NCBI GenBank assembly: GCA_963834365.1
Contig: CAWIBS010000030.1
Span: 310,001-374,000, forward strand
Origin: CAWJAP01 sp963834365
Lineage (GTDB): Bacteria; Acidobacteriota; Vicinamibacteria; Vicinamibacterales; Vicinamibacteraceae
DNA length: 64,000 bases
Reading direction: 5' to 3'
Both the position numbers and the translations under genes were made by a program. The first letter of the stretch is position 1. Every line of letters starts with the position of its first letter. The notes below the pieces were generated by a model. It was not told the DNA's origin and made no database searches. It saw only the letters and a program-made list of their open reading frames with translations. Shown in pieces: positions 36,576 to 46,015 of the stretch.

Positions 36576-38048
36576 GTGGCCCGGGAGACGCCGCTCGATC
36601 TGGCGCCGCGGCTCTCGGCGCGGATCGGCAATGCCGTCTACTTCAAGCGCGAGGATCTCCAGCCGGTCTTCAGCTTCAAGCTGCGCGGCGCCTACAACCG
36701 GATCGCGCACCTCACCGAGGCCGAGCGCGCCCGCGGCGTGATCACGGCCAGCGCCGGCAACCACGCCCAGGGCGTGGCCATCTCGGCCCAGAAGCTCGGA
36801 CTCCGCGCCGTCATCGTCATGCCGCAGACGACCCCGGCGATCAAGGTCGAGGCGGTGCGCGCCCGGGGGGCCGAGGTCGTCCTCGACGGCGACAGCTATT
36901 CGGACGCCCAGGCGCACTGCGATCGGCTGGCGGCGGAGACCGGCCTCACCTTCATCCATCCCTTCGACGATCCGCTGGTCATTGCCGGCCAGGGCACGAT
37001 CGGCGAGGAGATCGTCCGCCATCGGCAGGGAGGCGAGCTCCATGCCGTGTTCGTCCCGGTCGGCGGCGGCGGACTGATCGCCGGCATCGGCGGCTACATC
37101 AAGTCGGTGCTGCCGCAGGTGCGCGTCATCGGCGTCGAGCCGCTGGACTCCGACGCGATGTTCCGTTCGCTGGCGGCCGGGCACCGGGTGACGCTCGATC
37201 AAGTCGGCATCTTCGCCGACGGCGTCGCCGTCCGGACGGTGGGCGAGCAGACCTTCGCGATCGCCCGTCAGGTGGTGGACGAGATCGTGCGCGTGTCGAA
37301 CGACGAGATCTGCGCGGCGATCAAGGACATCTTCGACGACACGCGCAGCGTGATGGAGCCGGCCGGCGCGCTGGCGGTTGCGGGCTGCAAGCGCTACGTC
37401 GAGGAGCAGCGCCTCCAGGAACGGCACCTGGTCGCGATCCTGAGCGGCGCGAACATGAACTTCGATCGCCTGCGCTTCGTCGCCGAACGTGCCGAGCTCG
37501 GCGAGGCGCGCGAAGCGCTCTTCGCGGTGACGATCCCCGAGCGGCCCGGCGCCTATCGCGAGTTCTGCTCGGCGCTCGGGCGTCGCGTCGTCACCGAGTT
37601 CAACTACCGGCTGAACGGCCGGACGCGGGCCCACATCTTCGTCGGCATTGGCATCGAGTCGCGCCAGGATGGCCGAACGCTCGCCGACACCCTGCGCGCG
37701 CGCGGCTACGAGACCCTCGACCTGTCGGACAACGAAATGGCCAAGCTGCACGTGCGCCACATGGTGGGCGGCCCGGCGCCGGAAGTCCGCGACGAGCGCA
37801 TCTACCGCTTCGAGTTTCCCGAGCGGCCCGGGGCGCTGATGAACTTCCTCGAGACGCTCGGCGGGCGCTGGAACATCAGCCTGTTCCACTACCGCAATCA
37901 CGGCGCGGACTTCGGACGGGTGCTCGTCGGCTTCGAGGTCCCCGAGGCCGAGCTCGGCGCGTTCAACGCCTTCCTCGACACGCTGGGCTATCCGTATCTG
38001 CGCGAGGCCGACAACGACGTGTACCGGCGGTTCCTCACTCCGGGATGA
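36576..38048 (+). CDS. ilvA: Threonine ammonia-lyase, biosynthetic, with two ACT-like domains
   Basis: 490 aa from the first in-frame start; conserved residues LLRHILTSRVYDVA continue upstream to about 36540, so the true start is missed or disrupted, perhaps a GTG at 36518 plus one indel. The PLP Lys is in FSFKLRGAYN and the phosphate loop in GGGGLIAGIGG. Two C-terminal ACT-like regulatory units begin at FAVTIPERPGAYREF and YRFEFPERPGALMNF. It converts threonine to 2-oxobutanoate, the first step of isoleucine synthesis, and the double ACT region points to isoleucine feedback control. Confidence 0.93.
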   Translation: MARETPLDLAPRLSARIGNAVYFKREDLQPVFSFKLRGAYNRIAHLTEAERARGVITASAGNHAQGVAISAQKLGLRAVIVMPQTTPAIKVEAVRARGAEVVLDGDSYSDAQAHCDRLAAETGLTFIHPFDDPLVIAGQGTIGEEIVRHRQGGELHAVFVPVGGGGLIAGIGGYIKSVLPQVRVIGVEPLDSDAMFRSLAAGHRVTLDQVGIFADGVAVRTVGEQTFAIARQVVDEIVRVSNDEICAAIKDIFDDTRSVMEPAGALAVAGCKRYVEEQRLQERHLVAILSGANMNFDRLRFVAERAELGEAREALFAVTIPERPGAYREFCSALGRRVVTEFNYRLNGRTRAHIFVGIGIESRQDGRTLADTLRARGYETLDLSDNEMAKLHVRHMVGGPAPEVRDERIYRFEFPERPGALMNFLETLGGRWNISLFHYRNHGADFGRVLVGFEVPEAELGAFNAFLDTLGYPYLREADNDVYRRFLTPG

Positions 38049-38064
38049 AGCGTGAGAAGCAGCG

Positions 38065-38147
38065 GGTCCGGCTGAAGCCGGACACTACGGCCGCGAAGGT
38101 ATCTCCGTTTGTACTTGTGTACGTAGTGTCCGGCTTCAGCCGGACCA
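38065..38147. repeat. Pair of inverted REP-like palindromes, family A
   Basis: GTCCGGCTGAAGCCGGAC followed by ACTACG (38066-38090) is faced by its reverse complement CGTAGTGTCCGGCTTCAGCC (38122 on). They enclose about 30 bp. This is a BIME-like arrangement right after the ilvA stop codon. Confidence 0.75.
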
Positions 38148-38275
38148 CGCGGCCGCCCTTACGCCGTCTGCGAAAGTCCCGGGCGTGCCTTCGTTCAGAT
38201 TGTCGGTGGGTCGCAAATCGGCACAGCGTGGCGAAAACTGAAACCAACTCGGGTCGAGTGACGCGCCGGGACGCG

Positions 38276-39061
38276 ATGGAGAGCCAGGCCCCCGCTGAGT
38301 GGAATGCTGGAGCGTACCACCGGCTGTCGGACCCGATGGTGGACTTCGGCCGGCGGGTGCTGGCCCGTCTCGATCTCGACGGCGACGAGCGCGTGCTCGA
38401 CGCCGGGTGCGGCACCGGCCGGCTGACGGCGTCGCTCGCCGATCGCCTGCCCGGAGGGTTGGTCGTCGGTCTCGACCGATCGCGCAACATGATCGACGAG
38501 GCGGTGGCGCGACTGCGCGACCGGCGGTTCGCCGGCATCCACGCCGCACTGCCCGATCTGCCATTCGACGCGACGCTGGACGTCGTCTTCAGCACGGCCA
38601 CGTTCCATTGGGTGCTCGACCATCCCGCGCTGTTCGCGGCCATCTTCCGTGCCCTGCGTCCGGGCGGCCGGCTGCTGGCGCAGTGCGGGGGCGGGCCGAA
38701 CCTCACCCGCCTCCACGAGCGGGCCGAAGTCCTGATGGGCGCGGAGCCTTTCGCCCCCAGCTTCGCGGCCTTCACGCCGCACTGGCACTTCGCCGATGCC
38801 GCGACGACCACGGCACGCCTCGAACACGCCGGATTCGCCGCGATCGAGTCGTGGCTCGAGGAGACACCCGTCACACTCGACGACGCATCGACGTATCACG
38901 ACTATCTGACGACGGTGATCATGCGCGGACACCTCGCCTATCTGCCCGAGGCCCTGCGCCATCCGTTCATCGCGCGTCTGACCGAGCAGGCAGCGGGTGA
39001 CCCGGTACCGTTTCGTCTCGATTACTGGCGGCTGAACATGTTCGCCGTGAAACCAGGGTGA
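38276..39061 (+). CDS. SAM-dependent methyltransferase (class I)
   Basis: 261 aa. Motif I VLDAGCGTGRLTASL is near residue 45, motif II VVGLDRSRNMI, motif III DVVFSTATFHWVLDHPALF and RALRPGGRLLAQCGG follow. The order and WHWVLDH-type region resemble trans-aconitate 2-methyltransferase, but substrate residues cannot be judged. The ATG at 38276 has GGGA about 5 nt upstream. Its TGA overlaps the GTG of the DUF1835 gene, so the two are coupled. Confidence 0.85.
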   Translation: MESQAPAEWNAGAYHRLSDPMVDFGRRVLARLDLDGDERVLDAGCGTGRLTASLADRLPGGLVVGLDRSRNMIDEAVARLRDRRFAGIHAALPDLPFDATLDVVFSTATFHWVLDHPALFAAIFRALRPGGRLLAQCGGGPNLTRLHERAEVLMGAEPFAPSFAAFTPHWHFADAATTTARLEHAGFAAIESWLEETPVTLDDASTYHDYLTTVIMRGHLAYLPEALRHPFIARLTEQAAGDPVPFRLDYWRLNMFAVKPG

Positions 39062-40051
39062 GGAAGGGTGTAGGCGCGTTCCGAAGACTCACGCTCGTGC
39101 TCCACGTCACCAACGGCGATTCGGCGGCAGAATCCGATGCGGTCGGCACACCTCCCGGGCGAAGTCGTCGCGTGGGACGACGTGCTGCACGAGGGCCCCG
39201 TGCTCGCGGGTCTGGAGGATCGCGCGCTCGCCCACGTGCGCAGCGCGTTTCTCGCGTCGCAGGGCTATGCGACGCTCGAGGAGGCCGAACGCTGGCAGCA
39301 GGGATTGACTGGCCTGTTCGCCGGCTTCGACGCGCATGACGAGGTCGTCCTCTGGTTCGAGCACGACCTGTTCGATCAGCTCCTGCTGGTGCGGCATCTC
39401 GACTGGTTCGCCCGACAACCGGCGCCACCGCGGAAGCTGAGCCTCGTCTGCAACGACGAGTACCTCGGGCTGCTGCCCCCCGGACGGTTCACCGAACTGC
39501 TGCCCACACGCCGGGGCGTGACCGACGAGGACACGGCGTTCGCCCGTCACGCGTGGGCCGCCTTCACGGCCGAGGACCCCTCGGGCCTCGAGGCGGTGGC
39601 CGCCGCGGCCACGGCGCCACTTCGCTTCGTCCCCGCGGCGTTTCACCGGCTTCTCGAAGAGTATCCGTGGACGCGCGACGGGCTCGCCCGCTCCGAGCGT
39701 CAGGGCCTCGAAGCGCTGGCCGCCGGTGCCAGGACGCTCAGCGAGGCGTTCCCGCGCTCGACACAGGCGGAGCCGGCGCTGTTTCTCGGTGATCTGACGT
39801 TCTTCGTTCGCATGCGCGCCTGGGCGCAGTGCGAGGTGCCGCTGATCGCACTCGACGCGAACGGCGCGTTGGAAGACGTCGCGACTCGACCGGCCAGCCT
39901 CACCGATGCGGGTCGGGGCGTCCTCAGCGGACGCGGCGATGCGATCCGCATGAACGGCGTCGATCGCTGGATCGGCGGCGTCCATCTCGTGGGCCACGAC
40001 GCAGACTGGCGCTGGGATGGGACGTCCGGACGGATCGTGGGGGCGGTCTAG
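39058..40051 (+). CDS. DUF1835 domain protein (one frameshift)
   Basis: About 330 aa after joining near 39130. The first frame holds TLVLHVTNGDSAAE, the DUF1835 N-terminal motif. The second continues LPGEVVAWDDVLHEGPV, VLWFEHDLFDQLLLVRHL and CNDEYLGLLPPGRF, all typical of the family. The C-terminal part (LFLGDLTFFVRMRAWAQC) resembles the frequent C-terminal extension. Function unknown. A GTG at 39058 overlaps the methyltransferase stop; GTG at 39097 is an alternative start. Confidence 0.75.
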
Positions 40052-40093
40052 TGGGCTGGAACGGCTGGAGCGGCTGGAGCGGGACTGGAGCGG
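40052..40093. repeat. GGCTGGAGC nonamer array
   Basis: GGCTGGAACGGCTGGAGCGG and further copies fill the gap between two convergent genes. The reverse-complement form (CCAGCCGCTCCAGCCG) recurs near 43.7, 54.2 and 59.4 kb. Confidence 0.6.
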
Positions 40094-41176
40094 TTACAGC
40101 TTGACCACCTCGCCGTTTCGTTCGGCGGATTGATCGGCGGCCAGGCACACTTCCATCGTTTTCTGCGCGTCGAAGACGTTCAGCATCGTCTCGCGGCTCG
40201 TGAGGATCGCGTCCACGAGATCGTCGATTTCCGCCTGAAAGGGGTGGTGGCTGACGTCGGCGGAGTCCGGCATGATGCACTCGATGCGGATCGAGCGGCC
40301 GGCCGATCCGTATGTGCCCTCGTGCAGCGTCACGTCGGGGAAGGGATTGGCCGCGCGCAGCTCGGCCAGCGACAGCTCGGCGTCCTTCCAGAGAATGGCC
40401 GTGTCGCGCACCGTGGCCTTGTCGCCCATGAGTTCCACACCAAAGGTGTAGGGCATCTGGAAATCCGTGGAGCTCGTGACGTGGCCCAGCGCCTTGCCCT
40501 GGAAGCGGACGTTGACGTCGATTGTCGTCGGCCACTCGTAGCCGGCGGTGTAGTGCGTGTGGTACGCCGAGACCTCGGTGACCTCCAGGCCCGAGCACCA
40601 GCGCAGCGCGTCAACGGCGTGGCAGCCGGCGGCCAGCAGGTGGCTGCCGCCGCCCTTCTTCGTCCTGCACCACTCCCATCCTGAATACCAGTCGGTGACG
40701 CGCGACAGGTACTGGGTCCTTGCGAAGCGAATCTCGCCCAGCCGGCCGCTCTCGCGGAGCCAGTGCACGAACTTCAGGAACGGGTTGTAGCGCAGCTCGA
40801 AGGACACGATGGTGCGAACGCCAGCCGCGCGGACGGCGTCGGCAATCGCCACCAGCTCGGTCTGGTTCATGCCGGTCGGCTTCTCGAGCAGGATGTGCTT
40901 GCCTGCCTTCGCGGCAGCGACGGCCTCTTCGGCATGCAGGTCGTTCGGCGTCGCGATCGAGACGATGTCGATGTCATCGGCCTCGAGGAGATCCTCGAAG
41001 CGCGCGGTGACACGGGCACCCGGCGCCTCGACGCCGTTCTTCGCCAGCGAGGCGCGCACGCGGCTCTCGTCGCGGCCGGCAAGCGCGACGACGCGGGTGT
41101 GCGGGTTCTTCTGGAACGCGGCGATGTGCTGCGCGGCACACCAGCCGATACCGACCAGTCCAACGCCGAGGGACAT
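40094..41176 (-). CDS. Gfo/Idh/MocA family oxidoreductase
   Basis: 360 aa. An N-terminal Rossmann fold (LGVGLVGIGWCAAQHIAAF, DIDIVSIATPNDLH) is followed by the family EKP motif (ILLEKPTGMN) and the substrate domain (GGSHLLAAGCHAVDALRW with the catalytic His region). It oxidises or reduces a sugar or related polyol with NAD(P); the substrate is not readable. Frame intact. It lies downstream of the LytTR regulator gene on the same strand but is separated by an inverted heptamer array. Confidence 0.9.
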   Translation of the reverse strand: MSLGVGLVGIGWCAAQHIAAFQKNPHTRVVALAGRDESRVRASLAKNGVEAPGARVTARFEDLLEADDIDIVSIATPNDLHAEEAVAAAKAGKHILLEKPTGMNQTELVAIADAVRAAGVRTIVSFELRYNPFLKFVHWLRESGRLGEIRFARTQYLSRVTDWYSGWEWCRTKKGGGSHLLAAGCHAVDALRWCSGLEVTEVSAYHTHYTAGYEWPTTIDVNVRFQGKALGHVTSSTDFQMPYTFGVELMGDKATVRDTAILWKDAELSLAELRAANPFPDVTLHEGTYGSAGRSIRIECIMPDSADVSHHPFQAEIDDLVDAILTSRETMLNVFDAQKTMEVCLAADQSAERNGEVVKL

Positions 41177-41189
41177 GGGCGGATCCTAT

Positions 41190-41323
41190 CAGCATCAGGG
41201 ACCAGTGATCAGGCGCCAGGGATCAGGGCTCAGGTCCAACTTTCCGGCCCTTGGGGACTCTGGCTCGCGCGACGGACCGCTCTTCCTGATCCCTGATCCC
41301 TGATCCCTGATGCCTGATCCCTG
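41190..41323. repeat. CCTGATC heptamer array in facing inverted halves
   Basis: The left side (41190-41236) holds ATCAGGG-type units. The right side (41285-41323) holds CCTGATCCCTGATCCCTGAT. The halves are reverse complements and can pair over a 50-bp spacer. The array fills the gap between the LytTR gene stop and the oxidoreductase start. Confidence 0.7.
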
Positions 41324-41325
41324 CC

Positions 41326-42099
41326 TTACTTCACCATCGCGACGTCGAGCATCCGGCGCAGACGGTTCTCGGGGCCGCGCGAGGCGACCAGGCGGGTGCC
41401 GTCGTAGAGCAGCACGGCGTACTCGCCGTGGAACAGCGGCTGCAGCTCCTTGATGCGCTCGGTGTTGACGATCGTCGAGCGGTGGATGCGGATGAAGCGC
41501 TCGGGATCGAGCGCCGCCTCCATGCCCTTCATCGTCTCCCGGAGCAGATGGGAGTGCGCGCCGATGTGCAGGCGGACATAGTTGCCCTCGGCCTCGACCC
41601 AGTCGATCTCGTCCACCTTCACGAAGTGGATGCGGCCGGACGACTTGACGACGATGCGCTTGGTGTACCGGCGTTCGCCGCCGAGGTCGTCGAGCAGCGT
41701 CAGGAGACGGCGTTCGACCGGGCTGTCGTTCGGCGCCTCGGTCTTCACCTCCTGCCGCGCCCGCTGGAGCGCTTTCTGGAACCGGCGGGCGGTGAAGGGC
41801 TTCAGCAGGTAGTCGAGCGCGTGCACTTCGAACGCCTGCAGCGCGTACTGATCGTAGGCGGTCACGAAGATGACGGCGGGGAGCGGCCGGTCGGTGACGG
41901 CCTGCAGCACCTCGAAGCCGTCCATCCCCGGCATCTGGATGTCGAGCAGGACCAGGTCGGGCGCGTGCTCGGTGATGGCCTGCACCGCCTGACGGCCGTC
42001 GGCGCACTCGCCGATGATGTCGATGTCCGACTCCTGCTGCAGGAGCGTCCGGAGGCGCTCACGCGCCAGGGGCTCGTCGTCCACGATCAACGTTCGCAT
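41326..42099 (-). CDS. LytTR-family response regulator
   Basis: 257 aa. A receiver domain (TLIVDDEPLARERLRTLL; phospho-acceptor Asp in LVLLDIQMPGMDGFEV; VTAYDQYALQAFEVHALDYL; Lys in LKPF) is followed by a LytTR DNA-binding domain (IDWVEAEGNYVRLH, FIRIHRSTIVN). AGGA lies about 8 nt before the ATG. It pairs with the histidine kinase gene 23 bp upstream. Target genes unknown. Confidence 0.95.
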   Translation of the reverse strand: MRTLIVDDEPLARERLRTLLQQESDIDIIGECADGRQAVQAITEHAPDLVLLDIQMPGMDGFEVLQAVTDRPLPAVIFVTAYDQYALQAFEVHALDYLLKPFTARRFQKALQRARQEVKTEAPNDSPVERRLLTLLDDLGGERRYTKRIVVKSSGRIHFVKVDEIDWVEAEGNYVRLHIGAHSHLLRETMKGMEAALDPERFIRIHRSTIVNTERIKELQPLFHGEYAVLLYDGTRLVASRGPENRLRRMLDVAMVK

Positions 42100-42122
42100 G
42101 GCAGCGTTCCTCCGCGAGGTGT

Positions 42123-43259
42123 TCACGCGCGTGCGGCCGCCGCGGGCTCGCGGCGGAGCGGAATCGTCAGCGAGACGACGGCGCCCCCGGCGGGATGGTT
42201 GTCGAGTCCCAGCATCGAGGCGGGACCGTACAGCTCGCGCAGCCGTGCCCGCGTGTTGCTCAACCCGATACCGCGCCCCTTCTGGGGCGCGCGATCGACC
42301 GCCTCCGCGCTGATGCCGGGCCCATCGTCGCGCACCGTGAGGTGCAGCGAGTCGCCATCGGCCCGGGCGCGAATCTCGACCAGGCCCTCGCCGCGCTGGG
42401 CGTCCACGCCGTGCCGTATAGCGTTCTCTACGAGTGGCTGGAGCACCTGGTTCGGCACCCGGACGTCCAGCGTGTCCGGCGGCACGTCCAGGACGACGCG
42501 CAGGCGGTCCTGGAATCGCATCTGCTGGATGTCGAGGTAGCGTCGCAGGAACTCGAGCTCCTGCTGCAGCGGCACCTCCTGCACGCCGATGTTCGCGAGC
42601 GTCATCCGGAGCAGGTCGCTCAGCTGCGCCAGCATCTCGTCGGCGGCGTCCGGGTCGCGGTGGATCAGCGTCGAGATGGCGTGCAGCGTGTTGAAGAGGA
42701 AGTGCGGATGGAGCTGGCCCTTGAGGACCTCGAGCTGGGCGTGGGCCAGGCGCGCTTCGAGCTGCGTCGCCCTGAGCTCGCCCTGCTTGAAGCGCTGGTA
42801 GTTGTGCCAGGCCTCGTGGACGCCGACGAGGACCCAATACGACAGGAACCAGAGATAGAGGTGGCTCATCGCCACCTTCGAGAACACGAGCGGCTTCTCG
42901 TCCACCCAGGAGAGATAGCTGAAGCTCCAGCGAAACGTGCTCCAGAGCAGGCCGAAGACGAAGCTCGCCGGCAGATGGACGAGGAACGACCGGACCCAGT
43001 GGCGTCCCTCGAACGGAAACGCGCGGCACAGTCCGAAGATCATCGGGCCGAGCGCCAGCCAGGGGAGCCACGTCGCGAGGCCGGAGAACACGGCTTCCCG
43101 CAGCGTGAGATCCATGCCGCGAGTGCGGTACGCGAAGAGCAGATGAACAGTGGTGAAGATGGCTAGACCGCCGAGCGAGGCGGCGAGCGGGCCCCACGGC
43201 AGACGCGGTTCGCGCGTCTGCCAGGAGGCCGGCGAAGCTGTCGGGGTCGCGGACGACAT
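42123..43259 (-). CDS. LytS-type sensor histidine kinase
   Basis: 378 aa. Four TM segments in the first about 150 residues (LAASLGGLAIFTTVHLLFAY and others) are followed by a His_kinase domain. The phospho-accepting His is in GQLHPHFLFNTLHAIS near residue 186, the N box in LQPLVENAIRHG and the G box in DDGPGI and GRGIGLSNTRARL. No periplasmic sensor domain is visible, so sensing is probably within the membrane. Cognate kinase of the LytTR regulator. Confidence 0.95.
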   Translation of the reverse strand: MSSATPTASPASWQTREPRLPWGPLAASLGGLAIFTTVHLLFAYRTRGMDLTLREAVFSGLATWLPWLALGPMIFGLCRAFPFEGRHWVRSFLVHLPASFVFGLLWSTFRWSFSYLSWVDEKPLVFSKVAMSHLYLWFLSYWVLVGVHEAWHNYQRFKQGELRATQLEARLAHAQLEVLKGQLHPHFLFNTLHAISTLIHRDPDAADEMLAQLSDLLRMTLANIGVQEVPLQQELEFLRRYLDIQQMRFQDRLRVVLDVPPDTLDVRVPNQVLQPLVENAIRHGVDAQRGEGLVEIRARADGDSLHLTVRDDGPGISAEAVDRAPQKGRGIGLSNTRARLRELYGPASMLGLDNHPAGGAVVSLTIPLRREPAAAARA

Positions 43260-43465
43260 GAACCTGTTTCTCAGCCTAGTCAGTCTGACGCTCGGGTCGC
43301 GACACCCGCGGGAACCGGGACCAAGGGGCGCCTCGGCGCCACAGCCAGGCCCATCGGCGGTTCGAACCGGACCGAGAAAGATGATTGTGCACCGATGTCA
43401 TAGCTCGTCAGCAATGGCAAAGGGATGAAGTGGAGGATGGACGGGACGGGGGCTGGACGCATGGG

Positions 43466-43740
43466 CGACTGGGCGACTGGGCGACTGGGCGGACTGGGGG
43501 ACTGGGCGACTGGGCGACATCGGCGCATGGGCGACGCGGCGAATGGGCGGCTGGCCGGGCGGCGTGGGCGAGGCGGCAGGACGCTTGGAAGGCGCGCGAG
43601 TCCATTTTCGAGCGAGAATCGCAGTTGCGCATAGGATCGGCTTCGCCCAGTCGCCCAGTCGCCCAGTCGCCCAGCCGTTCCAGCCCTTCCAGCCGCTCTA
43701 GCCGTTCCAGCCGCCCAGTCCCCCAGTCCGCCCATGTCCC
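43466..43740. repeat. GACTGGGCGA array, inverted halves, plus CCAGCCGCT units
   Basis: The left part (43466-43516) is GACTGGGCGACTGGGCGA repeats. The right part (43645-43675) is the reverse complement. Then come CCAGCCGTTCCAGCCCTTCC nonamers to about 43740. Between the halves is a G-rich stretch (CGGCGCATGGGCGACGCGG). The 474-bp gap between kinase and DUF3052 genes shows no other gene. Confidence 0.75.
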
Positions 43741-44171
43741 CCAGCCGCCCCTGTGATGCCGTCCAGCCCTCGCGCACGCGCCTCGACAAGCTCGGCATCG
43801 GGGCCGATTCCGTCGTCTCCATCGTCGGCCTGGACGATCCGGGATTCCTCGCGGAGGTTCAGGGGCGCACGCAGCATGTCACGACAGGCAGGCGCCCGAG
43901 GGCTGCGGACTTCGTGATCTATCGCGCCACGACGCTCGCCGATCTCGACACGCTGGCGGCGCTTCGAGGTGGACTGGCCGAGACGGGGGCCATCTGGGTC
44001 GTCTGGACGAAAGGACGCAAGGCGCTGACGGAGGACCACGTCCGGCGGGCGGCCCTCGCTCAGGGCCTCGTGGACGTCAAGGTGATGGCGTTCTCGGACG
44101 AGCTCAGCGGGCTCAAGCTCGTGATTCCGGTGGCGATGCGCCGCGCCAGCGCGACCAGGCCGAAGCCATGA
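43734..44171 (+). CDS. DUF3052 family protein
   Basis: 145 aa. The core reads LDKLGIGADSVVSIVGL, AADFVIYRATTLADLD and TGAIWVVWTKGRKALTEDHV, then GLVDVKVMAFSDELSGLKLV, the pattern of the small alpha/beta DUF3052 family of unknown function. The start ATG lies at the edge of the upstream array, so the first about 15 residues (SPSRPCDAVQPSR) may be non-native. Its TGA overlaps the ATG of the amidohydrolase gene. Confidence 0.75.
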   Translation: MSPSRPCDAVQPSRTRLDKLGIGADSVVSIVGLDDPGFLAEVQGRTQHVTTGRRPRAADFVIYRATTLADLDTLAALRGGLAETGAIWVVWTKGRKALTEDHVRRAALAQGLVDVKVMAFSDELSGLKLVIPVAMRRASATRPKP

Positions 44172-46013
44172 TCGAGCCTGCCGCTTCGACGCTCTCGCGG
44201 GGCCGCTGGCTCGTCGCGTGGGCCGCGGCCCTGCTCGCGGCCATCGGCTCGATCACCGTCTGGCTCAGCGCCGCCGCCCGCGATCAGCCCGGCGCCTTCG
44301 ACTTCGACGTCGTCATCCGCAACGGCGACGTGTACGACGGCACGGGACGCCCCGCAAGACGTGTGGACGTCGGGCTGCGCGGCGATCGGATCGCGCGCCT
44401 GGGAAACCTGCAGGGCGCCCGCTCGCGCCACACGATCGACGCGACCGGCCTCGCCGTCGCGCCCGGCTTCATCAACATGCTCTCGTGGTCGACCGAGTCC
44501 CTTCTGACCGACGGCCGCGCCCAGAGCACGATTCGCCAGGGCGTGACGACGGAGATCATGGGCGAGGGGACGTCGATGGGGCCGTTGAACGCGGCGATGA
44601 AGGCCCGGATGCTCGCGGCCCAGCGCACCGACGACCCGACGACTCCGTCGCCGTCGTTCGCCATCACCTGGACGACGCTGTCCGAGTATCTCTGGGAGCT
44701 CGAGCGCCGCGGCGTGTCGGCCAATGTCGCGTCGTTCATCGGCGCGGCGACGATTCGCGAGCACGTCATCGGCCTCGAGAACCGGCCGGCGACGCCCGCC
44801 GAGCTGTCGGCGATGCGGGCGCTCGTCGAACGCGAGATGGCCGCGGGCGCGCTCGGCATCGGGTCGGCGCTCATCTACGCGCCGGGAGCGTATGCGAGCA
44901 CCGCGGAGCTGATCGAGCTGTGCCGGGTGGCGGCGCGGGCGGGCGGCCGGTACATCTCCCACATCCGGAGCGAAGGCCGCCGGCTGCTCGAGGCGATCGA
45001 CGAGCTGGTGCACATCAGCCGCGAGGCCGGGCATCCCGGCGGAGGTGTATCACCTGAAGGCCGCGGGACGCGAGAACTGGCCGAAGATGGACGCGGCCCT
45101 CGCGCGCATCGAGCAGGCGCGCCGCGCCGGGCTGGCGATTACCGCGGACATGTACCTGTATGAAGCCGGGGCGACCGGCCTCGACGCGACCATTCCACCC
45201 TCGGCATTCGACGGCGGCCTCGATGCCCTGCTCGCGCGCCTCGCCGAGCCGGCGCAGCGCGGCGCCATCGCGCTCGCGATGCGCACGCCGTCGGACGCGT
45301 GGGAGAACCTCTATCGTGCCGCCGGCTCGCCGGACCGCGTGCTGCTCGTCGGCTTTCGATCCGAGGGGCTTCGTCCGCTCATCGGCCGCACCCTCGGTGC
45401 CATCGCCGACGCGCGCGGCCGCGACCCGGTGGACACGATTCTCGATCTCGTCGCCGAGGATCGGGGCAGTCCGAGCGCGGTGTATTTCCTGATGTCCGAG
45501 GACAACATCCGCAAGCAGCTCGCCCGCCCATGGGTGTCCATCGGATCGGATGCGGCGGCGATCGCGCCCGAGGGCGTGTTCCTGCGAAGCGCGGTCCACC
45601 CGCGCGCCTACGGGAACTTCGCCCGGCTGCTCGGCAAGTACGTCCGTGAAGAACGTGTGATCGGGCTGGCCGAGGCCATCCGGCGGATGACCGGCCTCCC
45701 CGCCACCAACCTGGCCCTCGACCGGCGCGGCTTTCTCAGACCCGGCTACTTCGCCGACGTCGTGGTGTTCGATCCGCAGGCGGTCGCCGATCGGGCCACC
45801 TACGAGGCGCCGCACCAGTACTCCGTCGGTGTCGAGCACGTGTTCGTCAACGGCACCGCGGTGCTGCGGTCCGGCGCGCACACCGGCGCCACACCGGGCC
45901 GCGCGCTCTGGGGACGGGGGAAGAAGGCGACACGAGATGGGAGGTACGAGGTACGAGGTACGAAGTACGAGGGGAGCCTCGATCCGCTTCCCTCGATTCC
46001 TGTGATTCCTTGA
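44168..46013 (+). CDS. N-acyl-D-amino-acid deacylase-like amidohydrolase (one frameshift, no HxH)
   Basis: About 614 aa after joining at 45029-45031, where one G too many in GGG breaks EAGIPAEVYHLK. An N-terminal TM or signal segment (WLVAWAAALLAAIGSITVW) is followed by the amidohydrolase fold (VVIRNGDVYDGTG). Other ligands appear present: HIRSEG, YHLKAAG and the Asp in GSDAAAIAPEG. The usual metal-binding HxH after PGFI is replaced by NMLSW, so the metal centre differs from the standard enzyme. Expected reaction is hydrolysis of N-acyl-D-amino acids. The last about 25 codons run through a GAGGTAC heptamer array. Coupled to DUF3052 by ATGA. Confidence 0.82.
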
Positions 46014-46015
46014 GC

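Noticed and set aside
36485..39061. 858-codon open frame joining the ilvA region to the methyltransferase
   Set aside because: Its first part is an out-of-frame shadow of ilvA; only the part after 38276 encodes the methyltransferase.
43466..43740. Tandem arrays considered as a CRISPR array
   Set aside because: Units are only 7-10 bp without unique spacers, and no cas gene is near.
45938..45975. GAGGTACGAGGTACGA array at the end of the deacylase gene as an independent element
   Set aside because: It is inside the predicted coding end; described with the gene instead.
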